This document shows positions 46,386-54,567 of a DNA stretch of 64,000 nucleotides, piece by piece. Below the pieces are notes generated by a model. That model ran no database searches, was not told the DNA's origin, and was given only the letters and a program-made list of their open reading frames with translations. Source of the DNA: Calditrichia bacterium (GTDB lineage Bacteria; Calditrichota; Calditrichia; RBG-13-44-9; J075); the NCBI GenBank assembly GCA_020635015.1, contig JACKAP010000001.1, positions 620,001 to 684,000 of the forward strand. The letters run 5' to 3'. The position numbers and the translations under genes are program-made. Position 1 is the stretch's first letter. Every line of letters starts with the position of its first letter.

Positions 46386-49300
46386 ATGACTTTTTTCCGC
46401 CGGATGTTACGCACCGTTTTACGACCCAGACCGTCGATCAGCGCCTTGCTGCTGACAGGCATCATTTTAATTGCCGCCGGGCAAAGCCTGCAGGCGCAGT
46501 CCCAGCCTCCGAAGTACAGTAAAGTCAAAATCTGGATCAGCAGCCCGGCCGATGCCCAGGCGCTGCAGCAGGCAAATCTGGTATTGGACCATTTTCACGC
46601 CGCGCCGGACCATATCGAAACCGTGCTGAATGAATATGAGCTGGCCAAACTGCAGCAGAGCGGCCTGGGCTACGAGGTCCTCATCCCGGACCTCTCTGCG
46701 CATTACGAAGCGAATATCCGCAGAACCCCGGCGGAACTGAAGATCCTGGAAAAAGAGATGCAGGAGCAATACAACGTCTCCGGATTCGGCTTTGGGAGCA
46801 TGGGCGGCTATTATACTTTCGACGAAGTGGTAGCCCAGTTGGATTCGATGCGCCTGAATTATCCCAACCTGATCTCCCAGCGGGAATCGATCGGTCTCTC
46901 ACTGCAGGGGCGCGATCTCTGGGCGGTGCGCATCTCGGACAATCCCGACCTCAACGAAGGCGAGCCGGAGATCCTCTACACCGCTCTGCACCATGCCCGG
47001 GAACCGCAGAGCATGGCGACGATCGTCTACTTCATGTATTATCTTCTGGAGAATTACGGCACCAACCCGGACGTGACTTATCTGGTCAACAATCGCGAGC
47101 TGTATTTCGTGCCGGTGCTCAATCCGGACGGCTACGTTTATAATCAACAGACCAATCCCAACGGCGGCGGCTACTGGCGGAAAAATCGCCGCAACAACGG
47201 CAACGGCACTTTTGGGGTCGACCTCAACCGCAACTATGGATTTCAGTGGGGGTACGATAATTCCGGCTCCAGCCCCGATCCGGGCGACGAGACCTACCGC
47301 GGCACTGCTGCCTTCTCTGAGCCGGAGACCCAGGTGATCCGTGATTTTTGCAATGCCCACACCTTCAAGTTAGGCCTGAACTATCATAGTTATCAGAATA
47401 TCCTGATCTATCCCTGGGGCTACATCAACGCCCTGCCCCCGGCGCCGGATGACGGCATCTTCATCGCCCTGGCCGAGGATATGACCCAGTTCAACAATTA
47501 CGATCACGGCAACTCCACCCAGTTGCTTTATCCGGTGAACGGCAGCTCCGACGACTGGATGTACGGGGAACAAACGACCAAGGACAAAATCTTCTCCATG
47601 ACCCCGGAAGTGGGCAGCTTCTTCGACGGCTTCTGGCCGGATCCGAACCGGATCTTTCCTCTGGCGGAGGAGAATGTCTACCTCAACATGGCCCTGGCCC
47701 GGGGCGAAGGGGTAATCACAGCCGACTCCCTCGATCCCCTGCCCCCGGCAAACCCGGCAGCGTACAGCGATTACACCACTCCCACTTCGATCCAGATCAA
47801 CTGGATCGATCCCACCTCCCTGGCCAACGGCGATCCGCTGCTGCCGGGCGAGTTCACCATCGAGATCTCCCGCGACGGCAGTCCGCTTGCGTCGGTGAAC
47901 GGGGGCATGCAGGGTTATACCGACAGCGGCCTGAATGATGGTCAGGAATATAGTTATGACCTCTACACCCGGGTAACCGCCACCGACAGCATCAGTGAGG
48001 CGGTGGGCGCAAGCTGGATCGCCGGGGGATCGCCGGTGCCCACTGCCCCGGCCGGCCTCAGCTGTATCCCCTCAACCTCCCAGGCGATGCTGAGTTGGAG
48101 CGATCCGACCACCCAGATTGACGGCACCCCGCTGGACGATCTCGACCATATCAATATCTACCGCAACGGTATCCTGATCGGCAGCGCCGCTCCCGGCGCA
48201 GAGAGCTATACCGACACCCCGCCCCAGGGCTTTACCTACGATTATTACATCACAGCGGTAGACAATGAAAACCCGCCAAATGAAAGCGCCCCCGGCAATA
48301 CCGTCAACTGCTTTGTGGGCGATACCCCCAATTTTATGGTATGGGTGGGACCGGACGCCACCGGCGAAAGCGCGGAAAGCGGCGACAGCCTCTTCGCCGC
48401 CCTGGTGGCCAACGGGGAGAGCAGCTTCCTCAGCAACGACCTGTTCGAGTTCGGCACCGACCTGAGCATCTATGACGGTATCTTTGTCGTGTTGGGAATC
48501 TTCTCCAATAACCATGTGATTGAGGCCGGCGATCCGGAAGGCCCGGCATTGCAGGCGTACCTGCAGAACGGCGGCCGGCTCTACCTGGAAGGAGGCGACT
48601 GCTTCAACTATGACCCGGAAGTGGGCGGCTACAACATCCGCCCCTGGTTCGCCCTCGACGACGGGCCGGACGGCAGCGGGGATCTTTCCGGGGTCACCGG
48701 CCAGAACGACCTCTCCGCCTTCTCCTTCAGCTACAACGGGGAGAACAACTGGATGGACGAGCTGCAGCCGGCGGGTTCCACTCCGGTATGGAAAAACAGC
48801 GGCAACAGCGATATCAGCGGCGTCTTCTACTCCGGCTTCGGCAACGGCAGCGCCCTCGGGGTGGTGCCTTCCTTTGGAGGATTGGTCGACAACTCCGCCC
48901 CGCTCAATCATCAAGCCCGCCCGCTGGCAGCGGCGGCGGTGGTTCGCAAGCCGGGAGACGGACGGATCAAACCCCGCCCGGAACGCACGGTAACGGCAGC
49001 ACCCTTCGTCAAAAAAGCGGCCTATTATCCCGAATTGAAAAAAGAACGCAAGCAGCGAAACGAACTGGTTTACATTACTCCCCAGGGTATTGAAATTTTG
49101 GCCGGCACCAAAACCGAATTGATGGCTGCCTACCTGGCCCTGCTTGGCTACAGCGGGGGACCGGGAAATTGCCTGGGGATCGATCCCGCTTTCCTGGGGC
49201 ACAGCCTGCCCACCGGCGGGAGCGTCAGCGACACCCTCACCCTGAGCAACACCTGCCCGGCGCCGCTCAACTTCAGCATCTCCCTGCCGGTGCAGGGACT

Positions 49301-50096
49301 GGAATGGCTGTCGGTGCTGCCGGAAACCGGGCAGATCCCGGCCAACGGGAGCGTCAGCATAACGGTCAGTTTTGATGCTGCCAATATCTGGCCGGGCAAT
49401 TATGGCGGAGAGTTCTTTGTGCTGGTGGAAGACTCCGTCAATCCTTCCTACCCGGTACCGGTCACATTGGAGGTAACCGAGCCGGCCTGGATCGATCCCA
49501 GCCCGCTGGTGTTTAGCGATACGGTGTTGGTTGGAGAGCAGAGCACCCTGCCGCTACAGCTCAGCAACAGCACCAATTTGGGCATCACCGTCAGTGATAT
49601 CATCTCCACCCACGGCGACTTCAGCGCCGCCCCGGCCCAGTTAACCGTGCCGGCCACGGGCAATGCCACGGTACAAGTGACCTTCAGCCCCAGCGCTCCG
49701 GGGAATTTCAATGCAATGCTGAAACTGGTCAACGATTTTGCCGCGGGGGACACCAGCTACGTGGCGGTGGAAGGGATTGCGAAACTGGCTTCCGGCATCA
49801 CTCCGCCGGAGCTTCCGGAAAGCTTTGCGGTGAGCGCCAACTATCCCAACCCGTTCAATCCCAGCACGACCATCGCCTACCAACTGCCGTCCTCGGCGGA
49901 GGTGCGGCTGGCGATCTATAATGTGCTCGGGCAGCGGGTGCGGGTGCTGATCGACCGCATGGTTCCCCCGGGCTATTACCAGGCGGTGTGGGACGGCCGC
50001 GACATGAACGGCCGCAGCGTGGGCAGCGGGGTCTACATCTACGAATTCCAGGCCGGCAGCTACCGCCAGGTGCGCAAGATGATGCTTTTAAAGTAG
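46386..50096 (+). CDS. Secreted M14 zinc carboxypeptidase with FN3, ASPM-like and T9SS domains
   Basis: A 1236-residue protein. The signal peptide is about 1-38 (ends LQAQ). The M14 peptidase domain is about 135-435, with zinc ligands His203/Glu206 (HHARE) and His334 (LNYHSY), substrate-binding Asn281-Arg282 (GVDLNRNYG) and catalytic Glu408 (MTPEVGSF). Thus a complete carboxypeptidase active site is present. Two FN3-like modules follow (about 460-640), then an uncharacterised segment with WVGPDATGESAESGD (about 650-800), a basic linker, Ig-like repeats of the choice-of-anchor type (about 985-1130), and a T9SS tail (NYPNPFNPSTTIAYQL, IYNVLGQRVRVL, VWDGRDMNG, SGVYIYEF, KMMLLK). Start near AAAGGA. 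It is exported to the surface or medium to trim peptides. Confidence 0.93.
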   Translation: MTFFRRMLRTVLRPRPSISALLLTGIILIAAGQSLQAQSQPPKYSKVKIWISSPADAQALQQANLVLDHFHAAPDHIETVLNEYELAKLQQSGLGYEVLIPDLSAHYEANIRRTPAELKILEKEMQEQYNVSGFGFGSMGGYYTFDEVVAQLDSMRLNYPNLISQRESIGLSLQGRDLWAVRISDNPDLNEGEPEILYTALHHAREPQSMATIVYFMYYLLENYGTNPDVTYLVNNRELYFVPVLNPDGYVYNQQTNPNGGGYWRKNRRNNGNGTFGVDLNRNYGFQWGYDNSGSSPDPGDETYRGTAAFSEPETQVIRDFCNAHTFKLGLNYHSYQNILIYPWGYINALPPAPDDGIFIALAEDMTQFNNYDHGNSTQLLYPVNGSSDDWMYGEQTTKDKIFSMTPEVGSFFDGFWPDPNRIFPLAEENVYLNMALARGEGVITADSLDPLPPANPAAYSDYTTPTSIQINWIDPTSLANGDPLLPGEFTIEISRDGSPLASVNGGMQGYTDSGLNDGQEYSYDLYTRVTATDSISEAVGASWIAGGSPVPTAPAGLSCIPSTSQAMLSWSDPTTQIDGTPLDDLDHINIYRNGILIGSAAPGAESYTDTPPQGFTYDYYITAVDNENPPNESAPGNTVNCFVGDTPNFMVWVGPDATGESAESGDSLFAALVANGESSFLSNDLFEFGTDLSIYDGIFVVLGIFSNNHVIEAGDPEGPALQAYLQNGGRLYLEGGDCFNYDPEVGGYNIRPWFALDDGPDGSGDLSGVTGQNDLSAFSFSYNGENNWMDELQPAGSTPVWKNSGNSDISGVFYSGFGNGSALGVVPSFGGLVDNSAPLNHQARPLAAAAVVRKPGDGRIKPRPERTVTAAPFVKKAAYYPELKKERKQRNELVYITPQGIEILAGTKTELMAAYLALLGYSGGPGNCLGIDPAFLGHSLPTGGSVSDTLTLSNTCPAPLNFSISLPVQGLEWLSVLPETGQIPANGSVSITVSFDAANIWPGNYGGEFFVLVEDSVNPSYPVPVTLEVTEPAWIDPSPLVFSDTVLVGEQSTLPLQLSNSTNLGITVSDIISTHGDFSAAPAQLTVPATGNATVQVTFSPSAPGNFNAMLKLVNDFAAGDTSYVAVEGIAKLASGITPPELPESFAVSANYPNPFNPSTTIAYQLPSSAEVRLAIYNVLGQRVRVLIDRMVPPGYYQAVWDGRDMNGRSVGSGVYIYEFQAGSYRQVRKMMLLK

Positions 50097-50282
50097 CTTG
50101 CGCGTTTTTTGCAGATGATGCTGGATGCTGGATGCTGGCCGAAAGCTTTCGGGATGGATGCTGGATGAAAAGTGAAGAGCGGGGCAACCGCCCCTGATTG
50201 GCTCGCTGGACGCGTCGCCAATCTGTCCCCGCCTTGAAAAGGCGGGGAATAATTGTCTGGCGTTCATCAATAGTTAATCAAT
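50097..50282. repeat. GATGCTG words and GCAACCGCCCCTGAT element
   Basis: Three in-phase GATGCTG heptads at 50117-50137 are followed by a second copy of the element near 36145 (GCAACCGCCCCTGATTGGCT ... GGCGGGGAATAATT) at about 50183-50254. The gap holds no gene. Confidence 0.6.
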
Positions 50283-50450
50283 ATCGCGAACGAAGTGAGC
50301 AAACATCGTGAGCGGAGCGAACTAACATCGCCGAAGGCAAACATCGTGAGCGAAGCGAACAAATATCGCGAACGAAGTGAGCAAACATCGTGAGCGAAGC
50401 GAACAAATATCGCGAACAAAGTGAGCAAACATCGTGAGCGTAGCGAACAC
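50283..50450. repeat. 22-bp degenerate tandem repeat overlapping a start codon
   Basis: Eight units, seven of about 22 bp and one of 16 bp. They alternate between a type beginning ATCGCGAACGAAGTGAGC and a type beginning ATCGTGAGCGAAGCGAAC. The last unit includes the GTG start codon (50434-50436) and the first codons of the following methyltransferase. Units differ by only a few substitutions. Confidence 0.88.
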
Positions 50451-51192
50451 ATTCAAAGACCATTTTTCAAAGCAGGCGGGCGACTACGCGCAGTATCGTC
50501 CGTCTTATCCTCCGGCGCTCTTCGCGTATCTGGCAGGTTTGTGCAACAAGCATGATGCCGCCTGGGATTGCGGCACCGGCAATGGGCAGGCGGCGCTGCT
50601 GTTGATACCCTATTTTGAACGGGTTTTTGCCAGCGATCCCAGCGCGGCGCAGATTGAACATGCGGAGCCGCATGAGCGTATCGCCTATCGCGTCGCAGCC
50701 GCGGAAGCGAGCGGTTTTCCGGTGCAATCCGTCGACCTGATCACTGTCGCCCAGGCATTTCACTGGTTCAATTTCGAGGCATTTTTTAGGGAGGCGCAGC
50801 GGGTGCTCCGGCCCGGCGGGATATTGGCGATCTGGTGCTACAGTCTCCTGCGTATCCGTCCGGATATTGATTCGCTGATCGACGATTATTATACCCGGAT
50901 CATCGGGCCGTATTGGCCGGCGGAACGGCGCTGGGTGGACGATCAATACCGCTCGGTCTCTCTGCCTTTCCCGGAGATCAACCCCCCGACATTTGCCATG
51001 ACCGCCAACTGGCGGCGGGAAGCGCTCTTCGGCTACCTGCGCACCTGGTCGGCGCGGCAGGCGTATATCCGTGAACGAGGCAGCGATCCGCTGAACCTGC
51101 TGTTGCCCGCCCTGCGGGAAAGCTGGCCGGATGCGTCGCAACCCCTCCCCATCACCTGGCCGCTGCACCTGCGAGTTTGCCGGGTACTTTGA
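50434..51192 (+). CDS. SAM-dependent methyltransferase (class I, UbiE/Methyltransf_11-like)
   Basis: 252 residues. It starts with GTG at 50434, lying in the final unit of a tandem repeat; the first recognisable conserved sequence is FKDHFSKQAGDYAQYRPSYPPALF, typical of this group. Motif I is AAWDCGTGNGQAALLL (about 43-58), followed by VFASDPSAAQIEHA, then AEASGFPVQSVDLITVAQAFHWFN (motif IV region) and EAQRVLRPGGILAIWCYS. There is no ribosome site because the repeat occupies the leader. The substrate is unknown; small-molecule O- or C-methylation is typical. Confidence 0.85.
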   Translation: MSVANTFKDHFSKQAGDYAQYRPSYPPALFAYLAGLCNKHDAAWDCGTGNGQAALLLIPYFERVFASDPSAAQIEHAEPHERIAYRVAAAEASGFPVQSVDLITVAQAFHWFNFEAFFREAQRVLRPGGILAIWCYSLLRIRPDIDSLIDDYYTRIIGPYWPAERRWVDDQYRSVSLPFPEINPPTFAMTANWRREALFGYLRTWSARQAYIRERGSDPLNLLLPALRESWPDASQPLPITWPLHLRVCRVL

Positions 51193-51205
51193 AGAAAACA
51201 ATAGC

Positions 51206-51373
51206 ACGCAGATTCCGCAGATTTGACAGATTTTCACAGATACGGCATAGATACATTGTTAAAAGTATAGGTAGGAAACGGAATCATAATGGGTAAAATA
51301 TAGCCATGTATCAACATCGCAATTTAATAATGTCGTATCTGTGAAAATCTGTCCAATCTGTGTAATCTACGTG
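51206..51373. repeat. CAGATT-word inverted repeat
   Basis: A left arm of near 9-bp periodic words (GCAGATTCC, GCAGATTTG, ACAGATTTT, CACAGATAC) at 51208-51243 pairs with GTATCTGTGAAAATCTGTCC... at 51334-51373. The 90-nt centre is AT-rich. It lies between convergent genes (methyltransferase and Crp/Fnr regulator). Confidence 0.75.
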
Positions 51374-51395
51374 TAATTCAGAACCTGCGTGCCAT

Positions 51396-52193
51396 TCAAA
51401 ATCGTTCCAGTTCCGCCAGAGTGCGAATGCGGATGCGCTTGCGCTCGTAGGCGATGATGCCGCTCTTTTTCAACTCGGAGAGGTGCAGGCTGGCGGTTTC
51501 CCGGGAACTGGCCACCAGGTTGGCGATGTCCTGGTGGGTGAGTGGAATCTTGATCAAGCCGCTGCGCCGGTCACCGGATTTCTGGAACAGGGTGAGCAGC
51601 AGCTTGCAGATGCGGGTTTTGACGTCGCTGAACACCAGGTTGCGCAGCTTGGCTTCCAGAATGTTGAGACGCTGGTTCATCAGTGCGATGATGCGCAGTG
51701 CGAAGCGGGGATGGCGCTCCAGCAATTCGGCAAAATCGTCTTTGCTCAACACCGCCAGCACGGCCTTATCGATGCTGCGGGCAAAGCCGCCGGTCAAATC
51801 CCGTCCCAGCAGGGCCCCGAAGGCTTCTCCCGGCCCCAGGATATCGATTGACAATTCCCGCCCGCTCTCGTCGAGATACCCGACCTCCACATTGCCGTGG
51901 ATAATAAAGCACACCTTCTCGCTATTGTCGTAAGGCAGATAGATGTACTCTTTTTTAGCATATTTCTGCTGCACCAGCCGGGCGTTGAGGATCTCAATTT
52001 CGGTAGCCTGAAGGTCTTTGAGGAATGGGAAAAGCAACAGATTCAGGGATTGCTTCTCCGCAGATCGGGGAGCGTCAGTCTCCCGCTCGAGCCGCTGGCG
52101 GCGCAGCAGTGTCCGCGCGGATTCGCCATCGCCCAATCCCTTCCGGCTGCGTTTCCCGGCCGCTGTATCGGCGGCAATATTGACATCATACAT
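51396..52193 (-). CDS. Crp/Fnr family transcriptional regulator
   Basis: 265 residues. The N-terminal extension is about 50 residues and poorly conserved. The cyclic-nucleotide-binding-like jelly roll covers about 52-165 (FPFLKDLQATEIEILNARL, GNVEVGYLDESGRELSIDILGPGEAFGALLG). The C-terminal winged helix is at about 190-262, with LTHQDIANLVASSRETASLHLSELKKSGIIAYERKRIRIRTL as the HTH. There is no Fnr-type cysteine set, so a small-molecule or redox input is unassigned. The start at 52193 has GGAGG immediately upstream. An 11-bp inverted repeat in the leader (52227-52237 and 52279-52289) may be its own operator. Confidence 0.93.
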   Translation of the reverse strand: MYDVNIAADTAAGKRSRKGLGDGESARTLLRRQRLERETDAPRSAEKQSLNLLLFPFLKDLQATEIEILNARLVQQKYAKKEYIYLPYDNSEKVCFIIHGNVEVGYLDESGRELSIDILGPGEAFGALLGRDLTGGFARSIDKAVLAVLSKDDFAELLERHPRFALRIIALMNQRLNILEAKLRNLVFSDVKTRICKLLLTLFQKSGDRRSGLIKIPLTHQDIANLVASSRETASLHLSELKKSGIIAYERKRIRIRTLAELERF

Positions 52194-52521
52194 GAGAACC
52201 TCCAGGGTTTATCGATATCGTTGTAAAGGTCTTGTATATAGGTTATGGGAAAATACGGACATCGCACCAGCATACCCGATACAAGACCTATTCGTCTACG
52301 ATCGTAATAAACGTATCAGTTCTCACAGAAATATCACGGATCGGTTAAGAAAACAGCGCCTGCGCGTTTCGCGATGGATGGCAAAAACGTTGACAATCTG
52401 GCGGGAAAGCTTATATTATCCCGCGAGCAACTTATCAGAAGCGGCCAGGGTGAATTAACCGTTATCATGTATCGTTTTGATGAAATAATATGGTATGGCC
52501 CAAACTGCGGGCCATACCATA
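52194..52521. promoter_or_regulatory. Divergent regulatory region of the Crp/Fnr gene
   Basis: It contains the 11-bp inverted repeat AGGTCTTGTAT (52227-52237) and ATACAAGACCT (52279-52289). On the plus strand it also has a promoter-like TTGACA at 52390-52395 with TATATT at 52412-52417 (16-bp spacing). That promoter would drive rightward transcription into the 3' end of the opposite-strand gene. A 20-codon frame (52464-52526, MYRFDEIIWYGPNCGPYHII) overlaps the hairpin at 52483. No other gene seen. Confidence 0.5.
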
Positions 52522-52527
52522 TTATTT
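52483..52527 (-). terminator. Hairpin overlapping the stop codon of the shorter LTD gene
   Basis: A perfect 19-bp stem (left arm 52483-52501, AAATAATATGGTATGGCCC) with a 7-nt loop. The right arm spans the stop codon at 52522-52524. It reads as a hairpin followed by T-rich sequence in both directions. Confidence 0.75.
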
Positions 52528-54192
52528 GATCAGATGCATCTTTATGACCTTGACATAGGTGCCGGTCTGGAATAGGGCATAGTAAACCCCGGCCGGCATC
52601 GCCTCGCCGTTGCTGCCGCTGCCATTCCAGGTCACCTGATAAGTGCCACTCTCCAGTGCGCCCTGAAGCAGTATCTTTATTTGCTGGCCCAGGGTATTAT
52701 AAATGCTCAGGGTGATTTCCGCCGGGCCGTTGCCCGGTTCCGGCACGTCGAACCGGATAGAGGTTGCCGGATTGAAAGGATTGGGATAATTGGGATAGAG
52801 CCGGAATTCGCCGGGCAGGCCGATGGGATCTGCCGGCATCTGCAGCGCCTGGGGCGTGGCACTAACCGGGCCATGCTCGCTGCGCACACCGTTGATGTCG
52901 ACGTCGACCAGCTTATACCAGTAGGTGCGCGCATTGGTCACCAGGCGATCAACAAAAGAATAATCGGTGCGCACATTGCTGTTCAGTTGACCCTCCCTTT
53001 CCCCGATATATAGATACTGCCCGTCTTCCGCTTCCGCCCGCAGGATCTCGAAGCGCATATTGTCGATCTCCGATTGGGTCGACCAGTTCAGTCGTACCAA
53101 TCCATCCCCTCCGTGCGCGCCAAAGGCGGCGAGGGAAACCGGCAGGGTCGGGTCCGCCCCCAGGCTGCCCGGCGATCCCAGATCACCTGCGCTGCCATCA
53201 TAATTAGGCTCCCGCGCCCCGGCGGCGCTCCAGCTATTTCCAAGATTGTTGTCCAGGGTGAAATTGATCAGCTGAATCGAAGCCCCTTCCGGGTTGGGAA
53301 ATTCAATCCCGCCATCAAAGTCGACCCGGTCGATCTCCTGGATGCCGTCGCTCAGCACCAGTTCGTCGCCTCCTTCATCCAGGGTGATGCCGTTATAGAC
53401 ATAATCGGCCGGGTAACCGCCGTTCGCCGCCGGATCCCCCTGATTTCCCAATACCCGAAATGCTCCCGGTTCGATCAACAGCGGCCCTCCGTTGTCAATG
53501 GTGTGGCTCTCCCCGCCGTCATCGCGGATGATCCAGCCGTTCAGATCTACCGCGCTGCTGCCGGGATTGTAGATCTCGAACCATTCGCCGTCGCCGTCGT
53601 CAACTGCCAGGGGATTGAGCATGATCTCTGTGATCAATATTGTCGGCACCGTACTGGAAAATACCGAGTTCACCGCTTTCGGCGTGCCCCCGGTTATCAT
53701 GGAGGCTGCCCAGCTTTCCGGAAGTGAATTGTCCAGCGCCGGATCGCGCAGTTCCAGCGACGGCCCGCTGCCGTTCGGCGCGCTGGGCCAGAGACCCCCG
53801 TTATCGTAGCTGACCTCGTCAACCGGGATCAGCCCCGGATCATATAGCGACACCGTCTCGCCGCCGTTCAAGAGGCTGCCCGAGGTCCATTCCAGGTCCG
53901 GCGCAAATCCGTAGGTGGCGCTGAATTCGGCCGCATTGCCGGCAATCACCAAATACGCTCCCGGCGCGATGGCGATAGCGGGAAACGTTAAGTTAACCCC
54001 GCCGAGCGAATACCCGCTTAAATCCACCGCCCCGGCACCGGCGTTGTAAAGCTCGATAAACTCATTCAAATCGGTTCCCGATTCCGGTGGGTTGTAGTGG
54101 AGCTCATTGATGACCAGTTGAGCGCGGATGGACCCGCCACTCAGAAACGCGCATAACAGCGCGAACAGAAAACGCGTAATAAACCGTGACAT
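52522..54192 (-). CDS. Lamin-tail-domain secreted protein with T9SS tail (short paralogue)
   Basis: A 556-residue protein with signal peptide 1-24 (ends SIRAQ). There are two lamin tail domains: LVINELHYNPPESGTDLNEFIELYNAGAGAVDLSGYSLGG (about 26-65) and ILITEIMLNPLAVDDGDGEWFEIYNPGSSAVDLNGWIIRD (about 184-224). An FN3-like segment follows near 355-450 (VRLNWSTQSEIDNMRFEILRAEAEDGQYLYIGEREG), then a T9SS tail (FRLYPNYPNPFNP, IYNTLGQQIKIL, SGTYQVTWNGS, AGVYYALF, KMHLIK). LTD-bearing bacterial proteins are typically extracellular, often cell-wall or DNA-associated. It is paralogous to the next gene upstream. AAGGGGG precedes the ATG. Confidence 0.9.
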   Translation of the reverse strand: MSRFITRFLFALLCAFLSGGSIRAQLVINELHYNPPESGTDLNEFIELYNAGAGAVDLSGYSLGGVNLTFPAIAIAPGAYLVIAGNAAEFSATYGFAPDLEWTSGSLLNGGETVSLYDPGLIPVDEVSYDNGGLWPSAPNGSGPSLELRDPALDNSLPESWAASMITGGTPKAVNSVFSSTVPTILITEIMLNPLAVDDGDGEWFEIYNPGSSAVDLNGWIIRDDGGESHTIDNGGPLLIEPGAFRVLGNQGDPAANGGYPADYVYNGITLDEGGDELVLSDGIQEIDRVDFDGGIEFPNPEGASIQLINFTLDNNLGNSWSAAGAREPNYDGSAGDLGSPGSLGADPTLPVSLAAFGAHGGDGLVRLNWSTQSEIDNMRFEILRAEAEDGQYLYIGEREGQLNSNVRTDYSFVDRLVTNARTYWYKLVDVDINGVRSEHGPVSATPQALQMPADPIGLPGEFRLYPNYPNPFNPATSIRFDVPEPGNGPAEITLSIYNTLGQQIKILLQGALESGTYQVTWNGSGSNGEAMPAGVYYALFQTGTYVKVIKMHLIK

Positions 54193-54449
54193 AATTCCCC
54201 CTTTGGTTGGATGTGGTTATTGGCAGCCTTTCCCCCGGCTGCACCGGGCTGAGCCCGTAGCGGCGCAAGCGATTTCCCGGATAGATCTCGCACCGCGTTT
54301 TATTATTAATTGGCAGTTTTAAGTGAAATTCAGAAAAATTTTTTAGATTCCTGCCGGCGCGGGTGCCCGCTAAAGGCATGCGGGCACCCGCGCCGGCAGG
54401 AATTCATTTAATGGGGGTATTCGAATGAAGCCATTTGCCGCAAAGCTAC
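54193..54449. other. Intergenic region with long GC-rich hairpin (54347-54403)
   Basis: It holds the leader of the short LTD gene and, at 54347-54403, a perfect 24-bp stem (ATTCCTGCCGGCGCGGGTGC... with its complement) around a 9-nt loop. That is an exceptionally strong hairpin with no T run. It lies in the tandem LTD gap. No gene seen. Confidence 0.65.
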
Positions 54450-54483
54450 AAAAAAAAGGCCGTTCCAAAAATGGAACGGCCTT
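54450..54483 (-). terminator. Intrinsic terminator downstream of the long LTD gene
   Basis: A 12-bp stem AAGGCCGTTCCA/TGGAACGGCCTT with a 4-nt A loop, followed on the minus strand by a T8 run. It is about 80 nt after the stop codon. Confidence 0.92.
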
Positions 54484-54522
54484 GTATATGTAATTCGGTT
54501 GTGAAATGCCAGCGGCAAAGAT

Positions 54523-54567
54523 CAAATAAACTGCAATGCGCCGCAGTTTGGCACATTGCAGTTATTT
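54523..54567 (-). terminator. Hairpin spanning the stop codon of the long LTD gene
   Basis: The arms CAAATAAACTGCAATG and CATTGCAGTTATTTG pair with a single bulge. The right arm covers the stop codon at 54562-54564. The intrinsic terminator proper follows at 54450. Confidence 0.7.

Noticed and set aside
50283..50450. CRISPR array
   Set aside because: Units are contiguous with no unique spacers and alternate between two related types; no cas genes nearby.
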